A program made the translations under genes and the position numbers. A stretch of 64,000 nt of DNA from Tectiglobus sp965224045 (GTDB lineage Bacteria > Pseudomonadota > Alphaproteobacteria > Rhizobiales > Hyphomicrobiaceae), in contig CBDCYD010000005.1 of assembly GCA_965224045.1 (NCBI GenBank), positions 1 through 64,000 of the forward strand, written 5' to 3'. The notes under the pieces were generated by a model. It was not told the DNA's origin. It worked only from the letters and a program-made list of their open reading frames with translations, and ran no database searches. Positions 18,899 to 28,240 of the stretch are shown piece by piece; the stretch's first letter is position 1, and each line of letters starts with the position of its first letter.

Positions 18899-19966
18899 AT
18901 GGCCTACACGCCCGTCAGTCCTGCACCAGATGCCCCGCCGATCCGCATCAACCTATATTCCGACACTCAGACCAAACCGACGCCTGCCATGAAGGCAGCG
19001 ATGATGGAAGCGGACGTCGGAGATGAACAGCACGGCAACGATCCGACTGTGCACGCTTTGTGCGAACGCGTGGCCGATTTGCTCGGCAAGGAAGCCGCTG
19101 TCTACTTGCCTTCGGGCACCATGTGCAACGTCATCGCCATCCTCGTGCATTGCCAACCGGGCCAGGAGATTGTCGCCCACGAAACGAGCCATATCCTGAC
19201 CAGCGAAGGCGGCGCCCACGCGGCGTTTTCGGGCGTCCAGATCATGCCTCTCACAGGGCCGCGCGGACAATTCACGTCGGAAACGCTTGCCGCCGCTGTG
19301 CGTCCCTTGACCCGTCATGCACCCGAACAACGGCTCTTGTCGCTCGAGCAGACCGCAAACATCGGTGGCGGCTCGATCTGGCCGCAGCACCAACTCGAGG
19401 CGGTCGCCGAGATCGCACGGGACAACGGCTGGCTAGTGCACATGGACGGTGCCCGCCTGATGAACGCTGCGGTTGCAGCCAACATCCCTGCCAAGACCTT
19501 CGCAGCCCCGTGCGACAGCGTCTGGATCGACTTTACCAAAGGCCTCGGCGCTCCTCTGGGCGCGGTTCTTGCCGGTAGCCGGGAATTCATCGACCAGGCC
19601 TGGCGCTGGAAGCAACGCCTCGGCGGCGCCATGCGCCAGGCCGGTCTTTGTGCTGCCGGCTGCATCCACGCGCTCGACCATCACGTCGATCGCCTCGCAG
19701 ACGACCACGCCAACGCCCGCCGCCTTGCCGCCGGCCTTGCCGAAATCGCCGGCGTGACGGTCGAAGAACCGGAAACAAACCTTGTTTATTTCGACCCGTC
19801 GGGCAGCGGCATTGAAGCCCCGGACCTCGTCGCAAAATTGCGCCAAGACGGCATTCACGTGTCGCTGCTGGCCGGACGCATTCGTGCCTGTACGCACCTC
19901 GACCTGGACACGGCGATGGTTGACGATGCCGTGGCACGGATCGCCGACATCTTGCGCCGGCGGTAG
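18899..19966 (+). CDS. ltaE: Threonine aldolase family PLP enzyme
   Basis: Predicted PLP-dependent beta-hydroxy amino-acid lyase cleaving L-threonine or allo-threonine to glycine and acetaldehyde, 355 residues. The PLP lysine is K214 in DFTKGLGAPLG. The cofactor aspartate is in HMDGARL (D183), and the N-terminal SDTQTKPTPAMK motif binds the phosphate/substrate side in this family. Related beta-eliminating lyases share the same motifs, so substrate identity is inferred. The SABATH methyltransferase gene follows 105 bp downstream on the same strand. Confidence 0.87.
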   Translation: MAYTPVSPAPDAPPIRINLYSDTQTKPTPAMKAAMMEADVGDEQHGNDPTVHALCERVADLLGKEAAVYLPSGTMCNVIAILVHCQPGQEIVAHETSHILTSEGGAHAAFSGVQIMPLTGPRGQFTSETLAAAVRPLTRHAPEQRLLSLEQTANIGGGSIWPQHQLEAVAEIARDNGWLVHMDGARLMNAAVAANIPAKTFAAPCDSVWIDFTKGLGAPLGAVLAGSREFIDQAWRWKQRLGGAMRQAGLCAAGCIHALDHHVDRLADDHANARRLAAGLAEIAGVTVEEPETNLVYFDPSGSGIEAPDLVAKLRQDGIHVSLLAGRIRACTHLDLDTAMVDDAVARIADILRRR

Positions 19967-20071
19967 CGCACGCCACGCCAGCTCTGCACATGACACGCCC
20001 TGGAATGAACGATTAGACTGGCCCCTGGACGATAAGTCGAGAAAAAGTCGAACAGTAGGGGCCAGTAGACG

Positions 20072-21193
20072 ATGAGCGAGCACAAGACGGCCGCAACCAC
20101 CGCGATGAAGGGCGGCGGCTACTACAGCCAGGTCACGCGCGGCGCCAAGGATGTGATCGACAACGCCTCCGGCATGCTGCGCGACGCCGTCGCCGCCCTC
20201 CCTCAACCGGCACCGGGCCGCCCACTCCAGATTGCTGACTATGGAGCAGCCGACGGCGGCACTTCGAAAAAGGCGATCCGCGATACCGTCGCCGGCCTGC
20301 GCCAGCGCTTCCCCGACCGCCAGATCCTGGTCACCTACACCGATCTCGCCAGCAACGACTTTTCTACGCTGTTCAAATCGATGCAGGGCCTCGACGGTCA
20401 CGCCGAACACACCTACCTCACCGAATTCGACGGTGTCTTCGTCCATGCCTGCGGCATCGGCTTTCACAACCAGTTGTTGCCGGATGCAACCCTCGACATC
20501 GGCTTTTCTGCGACCGCCATGCACTACGTCTCCGAGAAGCCCTGCGAAATCCCGAACCACGTACACATGGTCGGCGCCAGCGGCGCCGTGCTCGACGCCT
20601 ACGTCCGCCGCGCCGCCAAGGACTGGGAAAACATTCTGCTCGCCCGTGCCAGGGAACTGGCACCGGGCGGCCGGCTGGTGTTCATGAACTTCGGCAAGGA
20701 CGAGGAGGGTCGCTATCTTGGCGCCACCGGCGGCGTCAACATGTTCGACACCTTCGACATGCTGTGGAAGGGCCTTGCAGCCGAAGGCAAGATCACCGAC
20801 ACCGAATACCTCAACGCCAGCTTCGCGCAGTTCTATCGCACGAAGGAGGAGTTCTCCGCACCGCTCTTGGACAAAGCCTCACCGGTTCACGCTGCCGGCC
20901 TGCGTCTCGTCTCCGCCCACACCGGCGTTGTCCGCTGTCCCTACCAGGTCGCCTTCGAAGCGGCAGGCGGCAAAATGAGCGCCCGCGACTTCGCGGTCTC
21001 CTACGTACCAACGCTCAGGTCATGGTCCGAGACGGTGTTCGCCAACGCCCTCGACCCAGCCCGCCCGGACGACGACCGCGCAGCCCTCGTCGACCTGTTC
21101 TACCAACGCTACGAAGACCTCGTCGCGGACGCCCCCGCCGGACACGCCATGGACTACGTGCACTGCTACCTGGCAATCGAGAAGGTGGCGTAG
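20072..21193 (+). CDS. SABATH-type SAM-dependent carboxyl methyltransferase
   Basis: Predicted carboxyl methyltransferase of 373 residues. The N-terminal MKGGGYYSQVTRGAKDVIDN segment and the SAM-binding ADYGAADGGTS (about 54-64) match the SABATH (Methyltransf_7) layout. So does the mid-protein TLDIGFSATAMHYVSE, which corresponds to the family's aromatic S-x-x-x-HW/HY region. In plants these enzymes methylate salicylate, jasmonate, gibberellin or the xanthosine precursors of caffeine; bacterial members are few and mostly uncharacterised. Substrate unknown. The upstream neighbour is the threonine aldolase-like gene. Confidence 0.8.
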   Translation: MSEHKTAATTAMKGGGYYSQVTRGAKDVIDNASGMLRDAVAALPQPAPGRPLQIADYGAADGGTSKKAIRDTVAGLRQRFPDRQILVTYTDLASNDFSTLFKSMQGLDGHAEHTYLTEFDGVFVHACGIGFHNQLLPDATLDIGFSATAMHYVSEKPCEIPNHVHMVGASGAVLDAYVRRAAKDWENILLARARELAPGGRLVFMNFGKDEEGRYLGATGGVNMFDTFDMLWKGLAAEGKITDTEYLNASFAQFYRTKEEFSAPLLDKASPVHAAGLRLVSAHTGVVRCPYQVAFEAAGGKMSARDFAVSYVPTLRSWSETVFANALDPARPDDDRAALVDLFYQRYEDLVADAPAGHAMDYVHCYLAIEKVA

Positions 21194-21621
21194 CGAACTG
21201 GGTTGAACCGGAACGAAAGCACTTCCTGATCCGAATGCCGACGGCGCGACCTTGACGGGTCACGGTCGCTTCGGATCCCCGAGCAATGCGCAAGCTTTTT
21301 GCGGACTACATCATCGCTCAAAACAAGTCCTTTCCTGCCTTGGGCAGTTGGTCCGAATCTACCCGGTCGCGTCACCGACAACTGATGCCGCGACGGACGC
21401 TTCAGTTGACGTCCGAGATTGCCAATCCAGCCCCACAACAATGTCCGCGCTCCGCCAACTACAGGCATCGTCCGGATTGCTGCACTGCACGTGCAAGAGA
21501 CACCGTCGCCCGAGCCCCCTGCATGTCGACGGCTAGTCCAGCCATCACGGGCCTCTTTTGCCGGCTCCGCTGACGTCGTATGATCGCTCGGAACGCCGAT
21601 CCGAAGTTGTGGTGTGGGGTC
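21194..21621. other. Intergenic region, no gene recognised
   Basis: About 428 bp between the methyltransferase and the flavin monooxygenase. Reading frames here are arginine/proline-rich shadows with no recognisable domain. I see no RNA gene or repeat; the promoter of the monooxygenase presumably lies at the right end. Confidence 0.45.
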
Positions 21622-22782
21622 ATGTCCGAAGCGCCTGGCGATCAGTTCTCGTCGCCCCATCTCGATGCGGCAATGCGCAACCGGCTGATGCTCGGCCTGT
21701 TCCTGCCGTTGCAGTCGGGCGCGTGGAGTCCGTCGACCGCGCCGCGCGGGACATCATGGACCTTCGACTACAATGCCCAATGCGCGCTCAAGGCGGAGTC
21801 CCTTGGCTTCGACCTGGTGTTTGGTCTCGCGCAGTGGATGGGCAAGGGCGGCTACGGCGGCGAGATGAAGTTTCGCGAGCAAGCGACCGACCCATTGCTG
21901 GTCACTGCCGGACTCGCGGCGATCACCAAGAGCCTGCTGCTGATATCGACCGTTCACGTGCTCTATGGCTGGCATCCGCTCCACCTCGCCAAATTCGGCG
22001 CGACCATCGACAGCATGAGCGGTGGGCGGTGGGGACTGAACGTCGTCACAGGCTACAAACCGAGCGAGTTTGAAATGTTTGGCTTGCCGACGATCGAGCA
22101 CGATCGTCGCTATACCATGGCGGATGAGTTTACGACGATTTTGAAACGGCTCTGGCAGGAGGACGAAGAACTGACCGTTGACGGGCAATTCTGGCAGACC
22201 AAGAATGCGTTCGTTTCCCCCAAGCCGGTCAACGGCCGCTGCCTGCTCGTTAATGCAGCATCCTCAGGGGCGGGCCTCGAGTACGCGACCCGGCATTCCG
22301 ATCTGATATTCATCACCAGCCCCGCCGGTGCCGATCTCGACAAGGCCTGCGCAGCACTCCCGGCTCACAACGCACGCATCAAGGCGCTTGCGACGCAGAA
22401 AGGGCGCGAGATCCGCACAATCATCAATCCACACGTCATTTGCCGCGAAACGGAGGCGGAGGCCCGCGCGCAATACCAGATGATCCTCGATCACCAGGAT
22501 GTCGTCGCCGCCGACAATTTCTATGCGACGTTCGCCGGTGGCGACCAAAGCTCGTGGAAGGGAAATACCCGTGACCAATGGGTCATTGGCGGCAACGTTC
22601 ATATCGTCGGCACACCGGAGCAGGTCGTCGATGCCTTTGCCCGCCTGGCGGATGCCGGCTGCGATGGCATACAGGTCAATTTTTATGACTTCCTGCCGGA
22701 TCTTGAAATTTTCGGCGACCGCGTCTTGCCGCTGATGCATGAAGCCGGGCTGCGCACGCGGAACGCGACGGGCCACGCATGA
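21622..22782 (+). CDS. LLM class flavin-dependent monooxygenase
   Basis: Predicted two-component FMNH2-dependent monooxygenase of the bacterial luciferase-like superfamily, about 386 residues. Visible features are the N-terminal strand RLMLGLFLPLQSGAWS, the flavin/substrate-side GGRWGLNVVTGYKPSEFEMFG, and the C-terminal VGTPEQVVDAFARLADAGCDGIQV typical of alkanesulfonate, dimethylsulfide and RutA-like members. The ATG at 21622 has GTGTGGGG immediately upstream; ATG 21580 would add 14 residues. No flavin reductase gene is adjacent, so reduced FMN must come from elsewhere. It converges with the TfdA-like gene. Confidence 0.9.
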   Translation: MSEAPGDQFSSPHLDAAMRNRLMLGLFLPLQSGAWSPSTAPRGTSWTFDYNAQCALKAESLGFDLVFGLAQWMGKGGYGGEMKFREQATDPLLVTAGLAAITKSLLLISTVHVLYGWHPLHLAKFGATIDSMSGGRWGLNVVTGYKPSEFEMFGLPTIEHDRRYTMADEFTTILKRLWQEDEELTVDGQFWQTKNAFVSPKPVNGRCLLVNAASSGAGLEYATRHSDLIFITSPAGADLDKACAALPAHNARIKALATQKGREIRTIINPHVICRETEAEARAQYQMILDHQDVVAADNFYATFAGGDQSSWKGNTRDQWVIGGNVHIVGTPEQVVDAFARLADAGCDGIQVNFYDFLPDLEIFGDRVLPLMHEAGLRTRNATGHA

Positions 22783-22856
22783 GCCCGCCGTGAAGATCAT
22801 ATGTCCGGTACGCTAACCGGTGTCTTGTGCGTCGAATGGACCAATGCCAGGCCAAA

Positions 22857-23783
22857 TTACTCGGCCGCGACCGGCGCCCGAAGACCAATGTCGGGAACGG
22901 TGACACCTTCCTGCTCGCAACTGTTGGCGATGTCCATGGTGGTGGCGCGCTGCACGTCACGACGGAAGCGCAGATCGTCGAACGGTAGGCCGCGATGCAA
23001 CGTACAGCGGTTGTCCCACATCACCAGGTCGCCGACGCGCCAGCGATGGGTGTAGGTGAATTGCGGTTGCGTGGCATGCGCGAGCATTTCATCGATCAGT
23101 GATTTCGCGTCCGCCTCGTCCATGCCGACGATATAGCCGGCATGCGAGGCAACGTATAGGTTCTTGCGCCCGGTCTGCGGCACCGTACGGACCATCGTCT
23201 GCGGCACCGCACCCACCGCCCGTCGTTCGCCGTCCTCCCAGTCGGTGTAACCCAGCCTCTCGCGCGAGTATACGAGCGAGTGTTCGGCAATGAGGGTGGC
23301 GAGGTTGTCCTTTCTCTCGTCCGGCAAGACATCATAGGCGGCACGCAAATCCGCAAATGCGGTTTGTCCGCCTACCGGAGGAATCTCCCGCGCATAAAGC
23401 AAAGACGCCAGTGCCGGTACGTACTTGAACGAACTGTCCGTATGCCAGAGTCTGTTGCCGAGCTGCAGCCGGCGCAGCCTGTTGCCTTCCTCCAGAACTT
23501 TGTCGTCGGCGCCAAGGTTGGACACGTCCGCGATGTCCTCGCGCACACGCAGCTTTTCGTCGGCCACCGCGTGCTTGATCACGGTATGGTCCATAGGACC
23601 GAAATTCTTGGCGAAAGCGACATGTTGGTCCTGAGTGAGATCCTGGCCGGGAAAGACGAGAACGGCGTATTTCCAAAACGCCTGCTTGATCTCCTCGACG
23701 TTTTCGGGGCTCGGCGACGCCAGATCCACATCGCAGATCTCTGCAACGAATTCCTCGCCAACTGGCCACACCGTGATCGACAT
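22857..23783 (-). CDS. TfdA-like Fe(II)/2-oxoglutarate dioxygenase
   Basis: Dioxygenase of 308 residues, closer to the 2,4-dichlorophenoxyacetate dioxygenase (TfdA) branch than to TauD. Similar segments include VLVFPGQDLTQDQHVAFAKN, FGPMD, LWHTDSSFK and MWDNRCTLHRG. Iron ligands H114, D116 and H263 are in place, and the 2-oxoglutarate arginine follows near 274-279. GGAGG lies seven bases before the ATG. In TfdA relatives the substrates are aryloxyalkanoates or other ether or ester carboxylates; here the substrate is unknown. The degraded LysR gene lies upstream on the same strand. Confidence 0.9.
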   Translation of the reverse strand: MSITVWPVGEEFVAEICDVDLASPSPENVEEIKQAFWKYAVLVFPGQDLTQDQHVAFAKNFGPMDHTVIKHAVADEKLRVREDIADVSNLGADDKVLEEGNRLRRLQLGNRLWHTDSSFKYVPALASLLYAREIPPVGGQTAFADLRAAYDVLPDERKDNLATLIAEHSLVYSRERLGYTDWEDGERRAVGAVPQTMVRTVPQTGRKNLYVASHAGYIVGMDEADAKSLIDEMLAHATQPQFTYTHRWRVGDLVMWDNRCTLHRGLPFDDLRFRRDVQRATTMDIANSCEQEGVTVPDIGLRAPVAAE

Positions 23784-24426
23784 GCCAAATCCTCCATCAC
23801 CTGAGTTCAGCCGATTGCAATAGCCATCTGTTTGAAAACTTTTGGGCGCAAAGGCATCAAGACATCACAATTGCGAAAGTCTAGAGTGGCCAGCGTCGAA
23901 ATCATAGACCTGCACGTTTTCTCACGCAGCACGCATTTCGATCTTGATGCTGGCCGCGATGAATTGGATTCATCATTTCCGAATGACCTGACCCCGCTCT
24001 GCGGCACGCCGCAAGAGAGATCCGTCGTCATGAATACCTGTCGCATTGCAAAGGTCACCGGATCATCGTCCCGCTTCGCCCGGCACGACAACGGTTCTGC
24101 AACTCTTGACCTTGAATGAGAGGAGCAGGCTTCAACTCGATCTGAACGATTGAAATAATCTCAACCTCTTAGACTTTCTGCACCGGCATTGGCCGTCCTT
24201 ACTGTGGTCGGAAGCAGGATCAGCCGTTCCCGAACCGGCAAATCTGTGATCACCGTACGGTACGACAACCGGTCGCCGCGCGACCGCATTCGATCCGGCG
24301 ACACCGAAGCAGCCTGCGATCGCGTCCGGGCCCTCGAACTTCCGCTCGATCCCGCCTCCGGCAGAATTGGACAAGGCCTGACCATGAAAATTGCCCCCAG
24401 GTGATGGCAGGCGCCAACGTGCCAGA
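23784..24426. other. Intergenic region without recognisable gene
   Basis: A 643 bp gap between the TfdA-like gene and the broken LysR gene. Short open frames on both strands show no domain, no ribosome site and no conserved composition. It may be residual decayed coding sequence, in keeping with the frameshifted block immediately to the right, but I cannot identify what it encoded. Confidence 0.45.
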
Positions 24427-25344
24427 CTACGCGACAGGTTCAATTTTCGCGCGCAACAATGCGACGAACTGCTCGGCAGTCTGATTTGGTTTCATGCCTT
24501 TTCGCCGATAGACATTGATGGCGTTGGCGATCGGCATCGTGAGACCTGCGATGCGCACAAGACGGCCGGTGTCCAATCGCTCCTGCACGGTCCGCCCCCA
24601 ACCCAGCGCGATGCCGCCACCCTGTTCGGCAACATCCAGGCAGATCTGATAAGAATTGAAAGTCAGGCCTTCGTCCGGCTTCGGCTCCTTTAGGCGGAAG
24701 AATGCGAGGAAGCTGCGCCAGTCGGGCCACTTGCGCCCAACGTCAGCCAAGTGCAGCAGCGGGCGGCTGGCGATATCAACGGGTGTCACGGTGGCTGGCA
24801 ACGCCGCTGCGAACTGCGGCGCGCAGACCGGGAAAATGACGTCATCAGCAATCGGCTCGATTGCGAACAGATCCTCGGCCCAGACACCACACTGCAGCCC
24901 GATATCGAAATCTCTTCGCGCACACTCTCGATGGGTTCATATGACGACAGGATGCGCAACTTGAGATGCGGATGGTTGCGCTGAAACTCACCCAGGCACG
25001 GAGCAACGAGCGCATTGCCTGAGGCTCATGTCGGAAAAGATCGTCAGCCGTTCGGTGCCGTCCCGGCGGGCTCGTAAACGGTCCGCGCTACCCGCAAGTT
25101 CCTGCAACGCGACGCGGACGGTTGCGGCAAACCTCTCGCCATCCTCTGTCGGCAAGACATCGTAACGCCGTCGCTCGAACAGCGCCACGCCGAGATCCCG
25201 CTCCAATTCGCGCACCCGCCGGCTAATGCTCGCCTGAGACAGCGCTAGTTCGTCAGCCGCGCGCGTGAAGCTGCGCAATCGGAATGCAGCTTCAAAGCTC
25301 ACGAGTGTACTCAGCGGCGGCAGGCGGCGGGCAAGTTCAGACAT
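24427..25344 (-). pseudogene. LysR family transcriptional regulator (GcvA-like), frameshifted
   Basis: Reads as a full-length LTTR of about 306 codons broken by two compensating frameshifts. The N-terminal helix-turn-helix is intact (SFTRAADELALSQASISRRV), as is the C-terminal effector domain (from DFDIGLQCGVWAEDLFAIEP to the end). Between about 25020 and 24915 the protein continues in another frame as ALVAPCLGEFQRNHPHLKLR and further, while the main frame hits a stop at 24988-24990. One base gained near 25020 and one lost near 24914 explain it. It is divergent from the first broken alpha/beta-domain gene, its likely target. Confidence 0.85.
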
Positions 25345-25438
25345 TTGAAAATTGCAAACCTGACTTCAGAAATAGTTCTTCTGGCAGAACATCTACCGAC
25401 TTTATCTTCTGATTATCAAATAACTGAGGAGGTCATCA

Positions 25439-25894
25439 ATGGCACATCCACTTGACAGTCGCGACATTGATACCCGCCACCCTCGAACGCGAATGGGTCG
25501 TCACGGTCGACACGCCCACCGGCGGTGTATCGCAGGTCCTTGAAGCGCTTGGCCGCGAACTCCCGCTCGAGCAGGGCCCTTACGACAACGTATTGTTTGT
25601 ACGCGAGGGCTGCCGGCAGCGCTTCCGGGCACTCGAAGGATCGCACGCCGGCGCCGAAGGCACGATCCAGGAAACAGCCGGCCCAGCAGATCATCTTTTC
25701 ACTGCCACCCGATCCGGCGCTGCTCGATAAAAGCCTTCGATGTGATCTTCGCCGTGCACGTCAACGAGGAACCGACGATCCGCGTGAGTGAAGAGTGGGG
25801 CAGCCGCTCGAAGCTGCTCGATGACAAGGACAACCCCAACCGCTACTGGAACCGACCGGACTCAACCGAACTGCATGGCAAGTCCGTCGGGTGA
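25439..25894 (+). pseudogene. Frameshifted small protein with NIF3/YqfO C-terminal-like (PII/CutA-like) domain
   Basis: Begins at an ATG with GGAGG seven bases upstream and would give about 150 residues if three one-base insertions were removed (near 25452, 25680 and 25725). The pieces then join as WVVTVDTPTGGVSQVLEAL, YDNVLFVREG, QRFRALEGSHAGAEGTIQ, QIIFSLPPDPALLDKAFDVI and NEEPTIRVSEEWGSR, ending NPNRYWNRPD. The pattern of two beta-alpha units with a FRALEG turn and a HxxEEPxIxV strand resembles the C-terminal domain of NIF3/YqfO proteins. Function unknown. A related broken gene follows directly. Confidence 0.7.
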
Positions 25895-25902
25895 GGTCGA
25901 AA

Positions 25903-26651
25903 ATGGCAGTCCACGACACCAGTCGTGGCGGCGTTGAGACCCGGCCCATCCGGATGCGGCCGGTATGGCTGATCATGTTGCAGGCACCAAACGAAGACAA
26001 TCGACCGGATCTTCGCGGCGACTATGCAATTGGCGCCGTTGGCCCCAGAGCAAGATCGACAGAAACGGCTACCGGGCTCCAGGTAGCCTGGAGTATTGCC
26101 GGCTGCGTGAAGGCACGCGCACGAGGGCGGAGGGAAGACGCGAGCTGATATTTGTCTAGGGGCAGAGATTGGAAGAACAACGAGTGAGCGCACTGGTGAA
26201 CTACAATGCCCGTTCAGGCCGGCTTCTGCCGGTTTGGACGCTGGAAATTCAGACGCTGCCCGAGGACACGGACCGCATCCTCGATGCTGTCATGGCCGTG
26301 CACCCGCTGAGCTTCTCGGTCGATATCAGGCGCAACGCCAGCATCTCGGCCATCGGCAAAGAATCGGCACAACCCCAGAGGAGCAATCGACCACGGCGAC
26401 GCATGTGGCCGGCTTCACGACCGGCCAGACGGAGGACCTAGTCCCATTGGTCGAACTCAAAATCTCGCTGGAACGTGATCTGCCAGCGCTCCGAACGCGT
26501 GATGGATGCCATTCTAGATGTTCATCACTACGAGGAGCCAGTGATTTTCGTTCGCGAGGATTGGGCAAGCCGGGCAAACTATGACCCCAGTAGTACCAAC
26601 CCTAACCGATGGTGGAACAACGGCCGCGGCCTTCCTGACCGGATCGACTGA
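25903..26651 (+). pseudogene. Second frameshifted paralogue of the NIF3/YqfO-like domain gene
   Basis: Starts at an ATG eight bases after the preceding stop, with GAGG upstream. Readable fragments fall in all three frames: WLIMLQAPNED, IDRIFAATMQLAPLA, DRNGYRAPGSLEYCRLREG, WTLEIQTLPEDTDRILDAVM, AGFTTGQTEDLVPLVELKIS and RVMDAILDVHHYEEPVIFVR, ending in TNPNRWWNNGRG. The last fragment parallels the end of the first copy (EEPxIxVxExWxSR, then NPNRxWN), so the two are paralogues. At least four frameshifts are needed. The length suggests two domain units. Confidence 0.6.
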
Positions 26652-27138
26652 CAATCGCCCATCGAGGCCGGCAACGCTGACGCGCAACGCTTGGATGTCT
26701 GTCACGTCGACAACATCGCGACCCGGGTGAGCAGACTCGACGACGCGTACGCTCCCCTCGCGGCAACGCAATCGCGGTCACCGTAATGCAGCCGGCTACC
26801 TTTACAGGGGCGTCACAACGCTAGATCATCGTGCCTTGAGTTGGAACCGTTGTCGCGGCTCCAACTCAAAGCCCGATGATCGCCTCTAAAGAATCGAGCA
26901 CCTGTATGCGTTAATTCGGAATCGGACCGATTCAGAATTAACGCGGGTTGCCCTAGCCGGCACACCAGAAATCACCGGCGGAACCGAATTCAAGGCGACA
27001 CGGCCCCTGGGTCGCGCATTTGCGACCGCACTCCCCATTCGGGTGATGGGATTGCCTCGCTCCATCTCCAATCTTCGTGTCAACGGTGCCGAACTCAAGG
27101 CGCCGCGAGAACCATGATATCGAAAAGGAGAATTCAAA
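26652..27138. other. Intergenic region holding a structured repeat
   Basis: A 487 bp gap between the decayed block and the small secreted-protein gene. The repeat at 26822-26957 is the only feature I can support, apart from the AAAAGGAGAA ribosome site just before 27139. The rest shows nothing recognisable. Confidence 0.5.
26822..26957. repeat. Two-hairpin intergenic repeat, copy A
   Basis: Shares its layout with 56626-56767. It begins TAGATCATCGTGC, then comes hairpin 1 with arms TTGAGTTGGA / TCCAACTCAA, then the shared CTCTAAAGAATCGAGCA. Hairpin 2 follows with arms GCGTTAATTC / GAATTAACGC, and the element ends GGTTGCCCTA. Base changes relative to copy B fall in paired positions and keep both stems intact. 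Orientation relative to transcription is unknown. Confidence 0.85.
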
Positions 27139-27438
27139 ATGTCAAAGCTCACCGTCACCGGCTTGGGCCTTGCAGTTGCCGCTTGCCTGAGCCTCGCCCT
27201 GGCGGCAACCGCGGGCGCCCAGTCTCAATCCGTGTGCGCCAATGAGTCCGCCGGCGGCACCTTCAGTCCGTCCAAAATCGTCAAGGGCCGTGAGCAGAAC
27301 GCCAATGAGGGCTTCCACCCCACCAAGGGAAGCTGGCCTGGCGCGTCCGGAGGTTGCTCACCCAACACGCGGTCCATCGAGAACGGTAAGGGCGACGAAA
27401 GACCATTGGGCGGTTTGCCGAATAAGCGGAGCGAGTGA
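27139..27438 (+). CDS. Small secreted protein, unknown function
   Basis: A 99-residue protein with a clear signal peptide (hydrophobic GLGLAVAACLSLALAATAGA, cleavage after AGA) and a mature part of about 71 residues rich in Gly, Ser, Asn and Lys with two cysteines (VCAN and GCSPN), possibly forming one disulfide. The ribosome site AAAAGGAG precedes the ATG by about nine bases. No family recognised. It stands alone downstream of repeat copy A and converges with the DUF4279 gene. Confidence 0.7.
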   Translation: MSKLTVTGLGLAVAACLSLALAATAGAQSQSVCANESAGGTFSPSKIVKGREQNANEGFHPTKGSWPGASGGCSPNTRSIENGKGDERPLGGLPNKRSE

Positions 27439-27668
27439 TCGGCTCGGCGCAACAAGAGGAAGCCCGTGGCGAACCGGTCGCGCAGAAGGTCTCGTTGAGT
27501 GGCAGTGAACTTGCACACTGGCTGGGGCTTGGCAACGACATGACCGGTCCCGCTGTGCACGATGGGCCATAAAGCTGCGCGGCCGGAAATCGCCAACGTC
27601 CGATCTGCTCCCATGCGGGGCTTGCGGGGGCGTGGCCCCGGTTCGCGCCATCCTCCTTGCCGGCAGGG

Positions 27669-28145
27669 CTATTTTGGACGTTCGTGCGCACCTGTTGCTT
27701 GGGTGTCTTCACCAGCCGGTTCATCAAAGTAGACATCCCACCAGACTTTGATTTTGAAGCGCGCAAGACGTGCCATTTGCTCTGGCTCGAGAATGGGGCC
27801 GCCATGACCGATGGACACCCAGTAGCTCATGATGTCCATCTCGCAGCCCTTTTCGACGAGCGTGTCCAAGGCGCATTGCTTTCCGTCCAGGAGAGTGAGG
27901 ATTTCGTCGATGTGTCGACGCGAGTCTTTCGACTGAACCGAACCTTTGGTGGAGTGATACCAGCCATTGAACTTTCGTTGACGGTTGGCTCTGCCAAACG
28001 TCTCACCTTTTGCAAAGCAATACGTCGGCTGCAAACCCAGCGCCTCGGTAACCTCGTCGGGAAGAAGCGTGTCCGACATGATTCTAAGCGTCGAGAATGT
28101 CTCAGCGCAGGTCGCATAATCGTCTGCGTATTTGTAATCGCCCAT
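27669..28145 (-). CDS. DUF4279 domain-containing protein
   Basis: A 158-residue cytoplasmic protein matching DUF4279: an N-terminal strand (TFSTLRIMSDTL), then LLPDEVTEALGLQPTYCFAKGE, a tryptophan-serine strand (GWYHSTKGSVQSKDSRRHID) and a C-terminal IKVWWDVYFDE. In this family the region between LGLQPT and W/S binds unknown partners; several members sit near toxin-immunity loci, which is not the case here. It lies 95 bp downstream of the SDR gene on the same strand and may be its operon tail. Confidence 0.7.
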   Translation of the reverse strand: MGDYKYADDYATCAETFSTLRIMSDTLLPDEVTEALGLQPTYCFAKGETFGRANRQRKFNGWYHSTKGSVQSKDSRRHIDEILTLLDGKQCALDTLVEKGCEMDIMSYWVSIGHGGPILEPEQMARLARFKIKVWWDVYFDEPAGEDTQATGAHERPK

Positions 28146-28240
28146 CAGCCGCAGTCCATCTGAAGCAAACCTCTGATGCGCCTCACCGGGGTGAACGACA
28201 CATCACTCACCGTTGACGATGTGCCCCACGAACCCACATC

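Noticed and set aside
23832..24119. Short plus-strand frame in the gap left of the LysR pseudogene
   Set aside because: No domain, no ribosome site and no composition supporting a gene.
26886..27158. Minus-strand frame ending in RFRINAYRCSIL
   Set aside because: Its end lies inside repeat copy A and matches the end of a frame over copy B (RLRIQAESCSIL). The shared tail comes from the repeat, not from protein homology.
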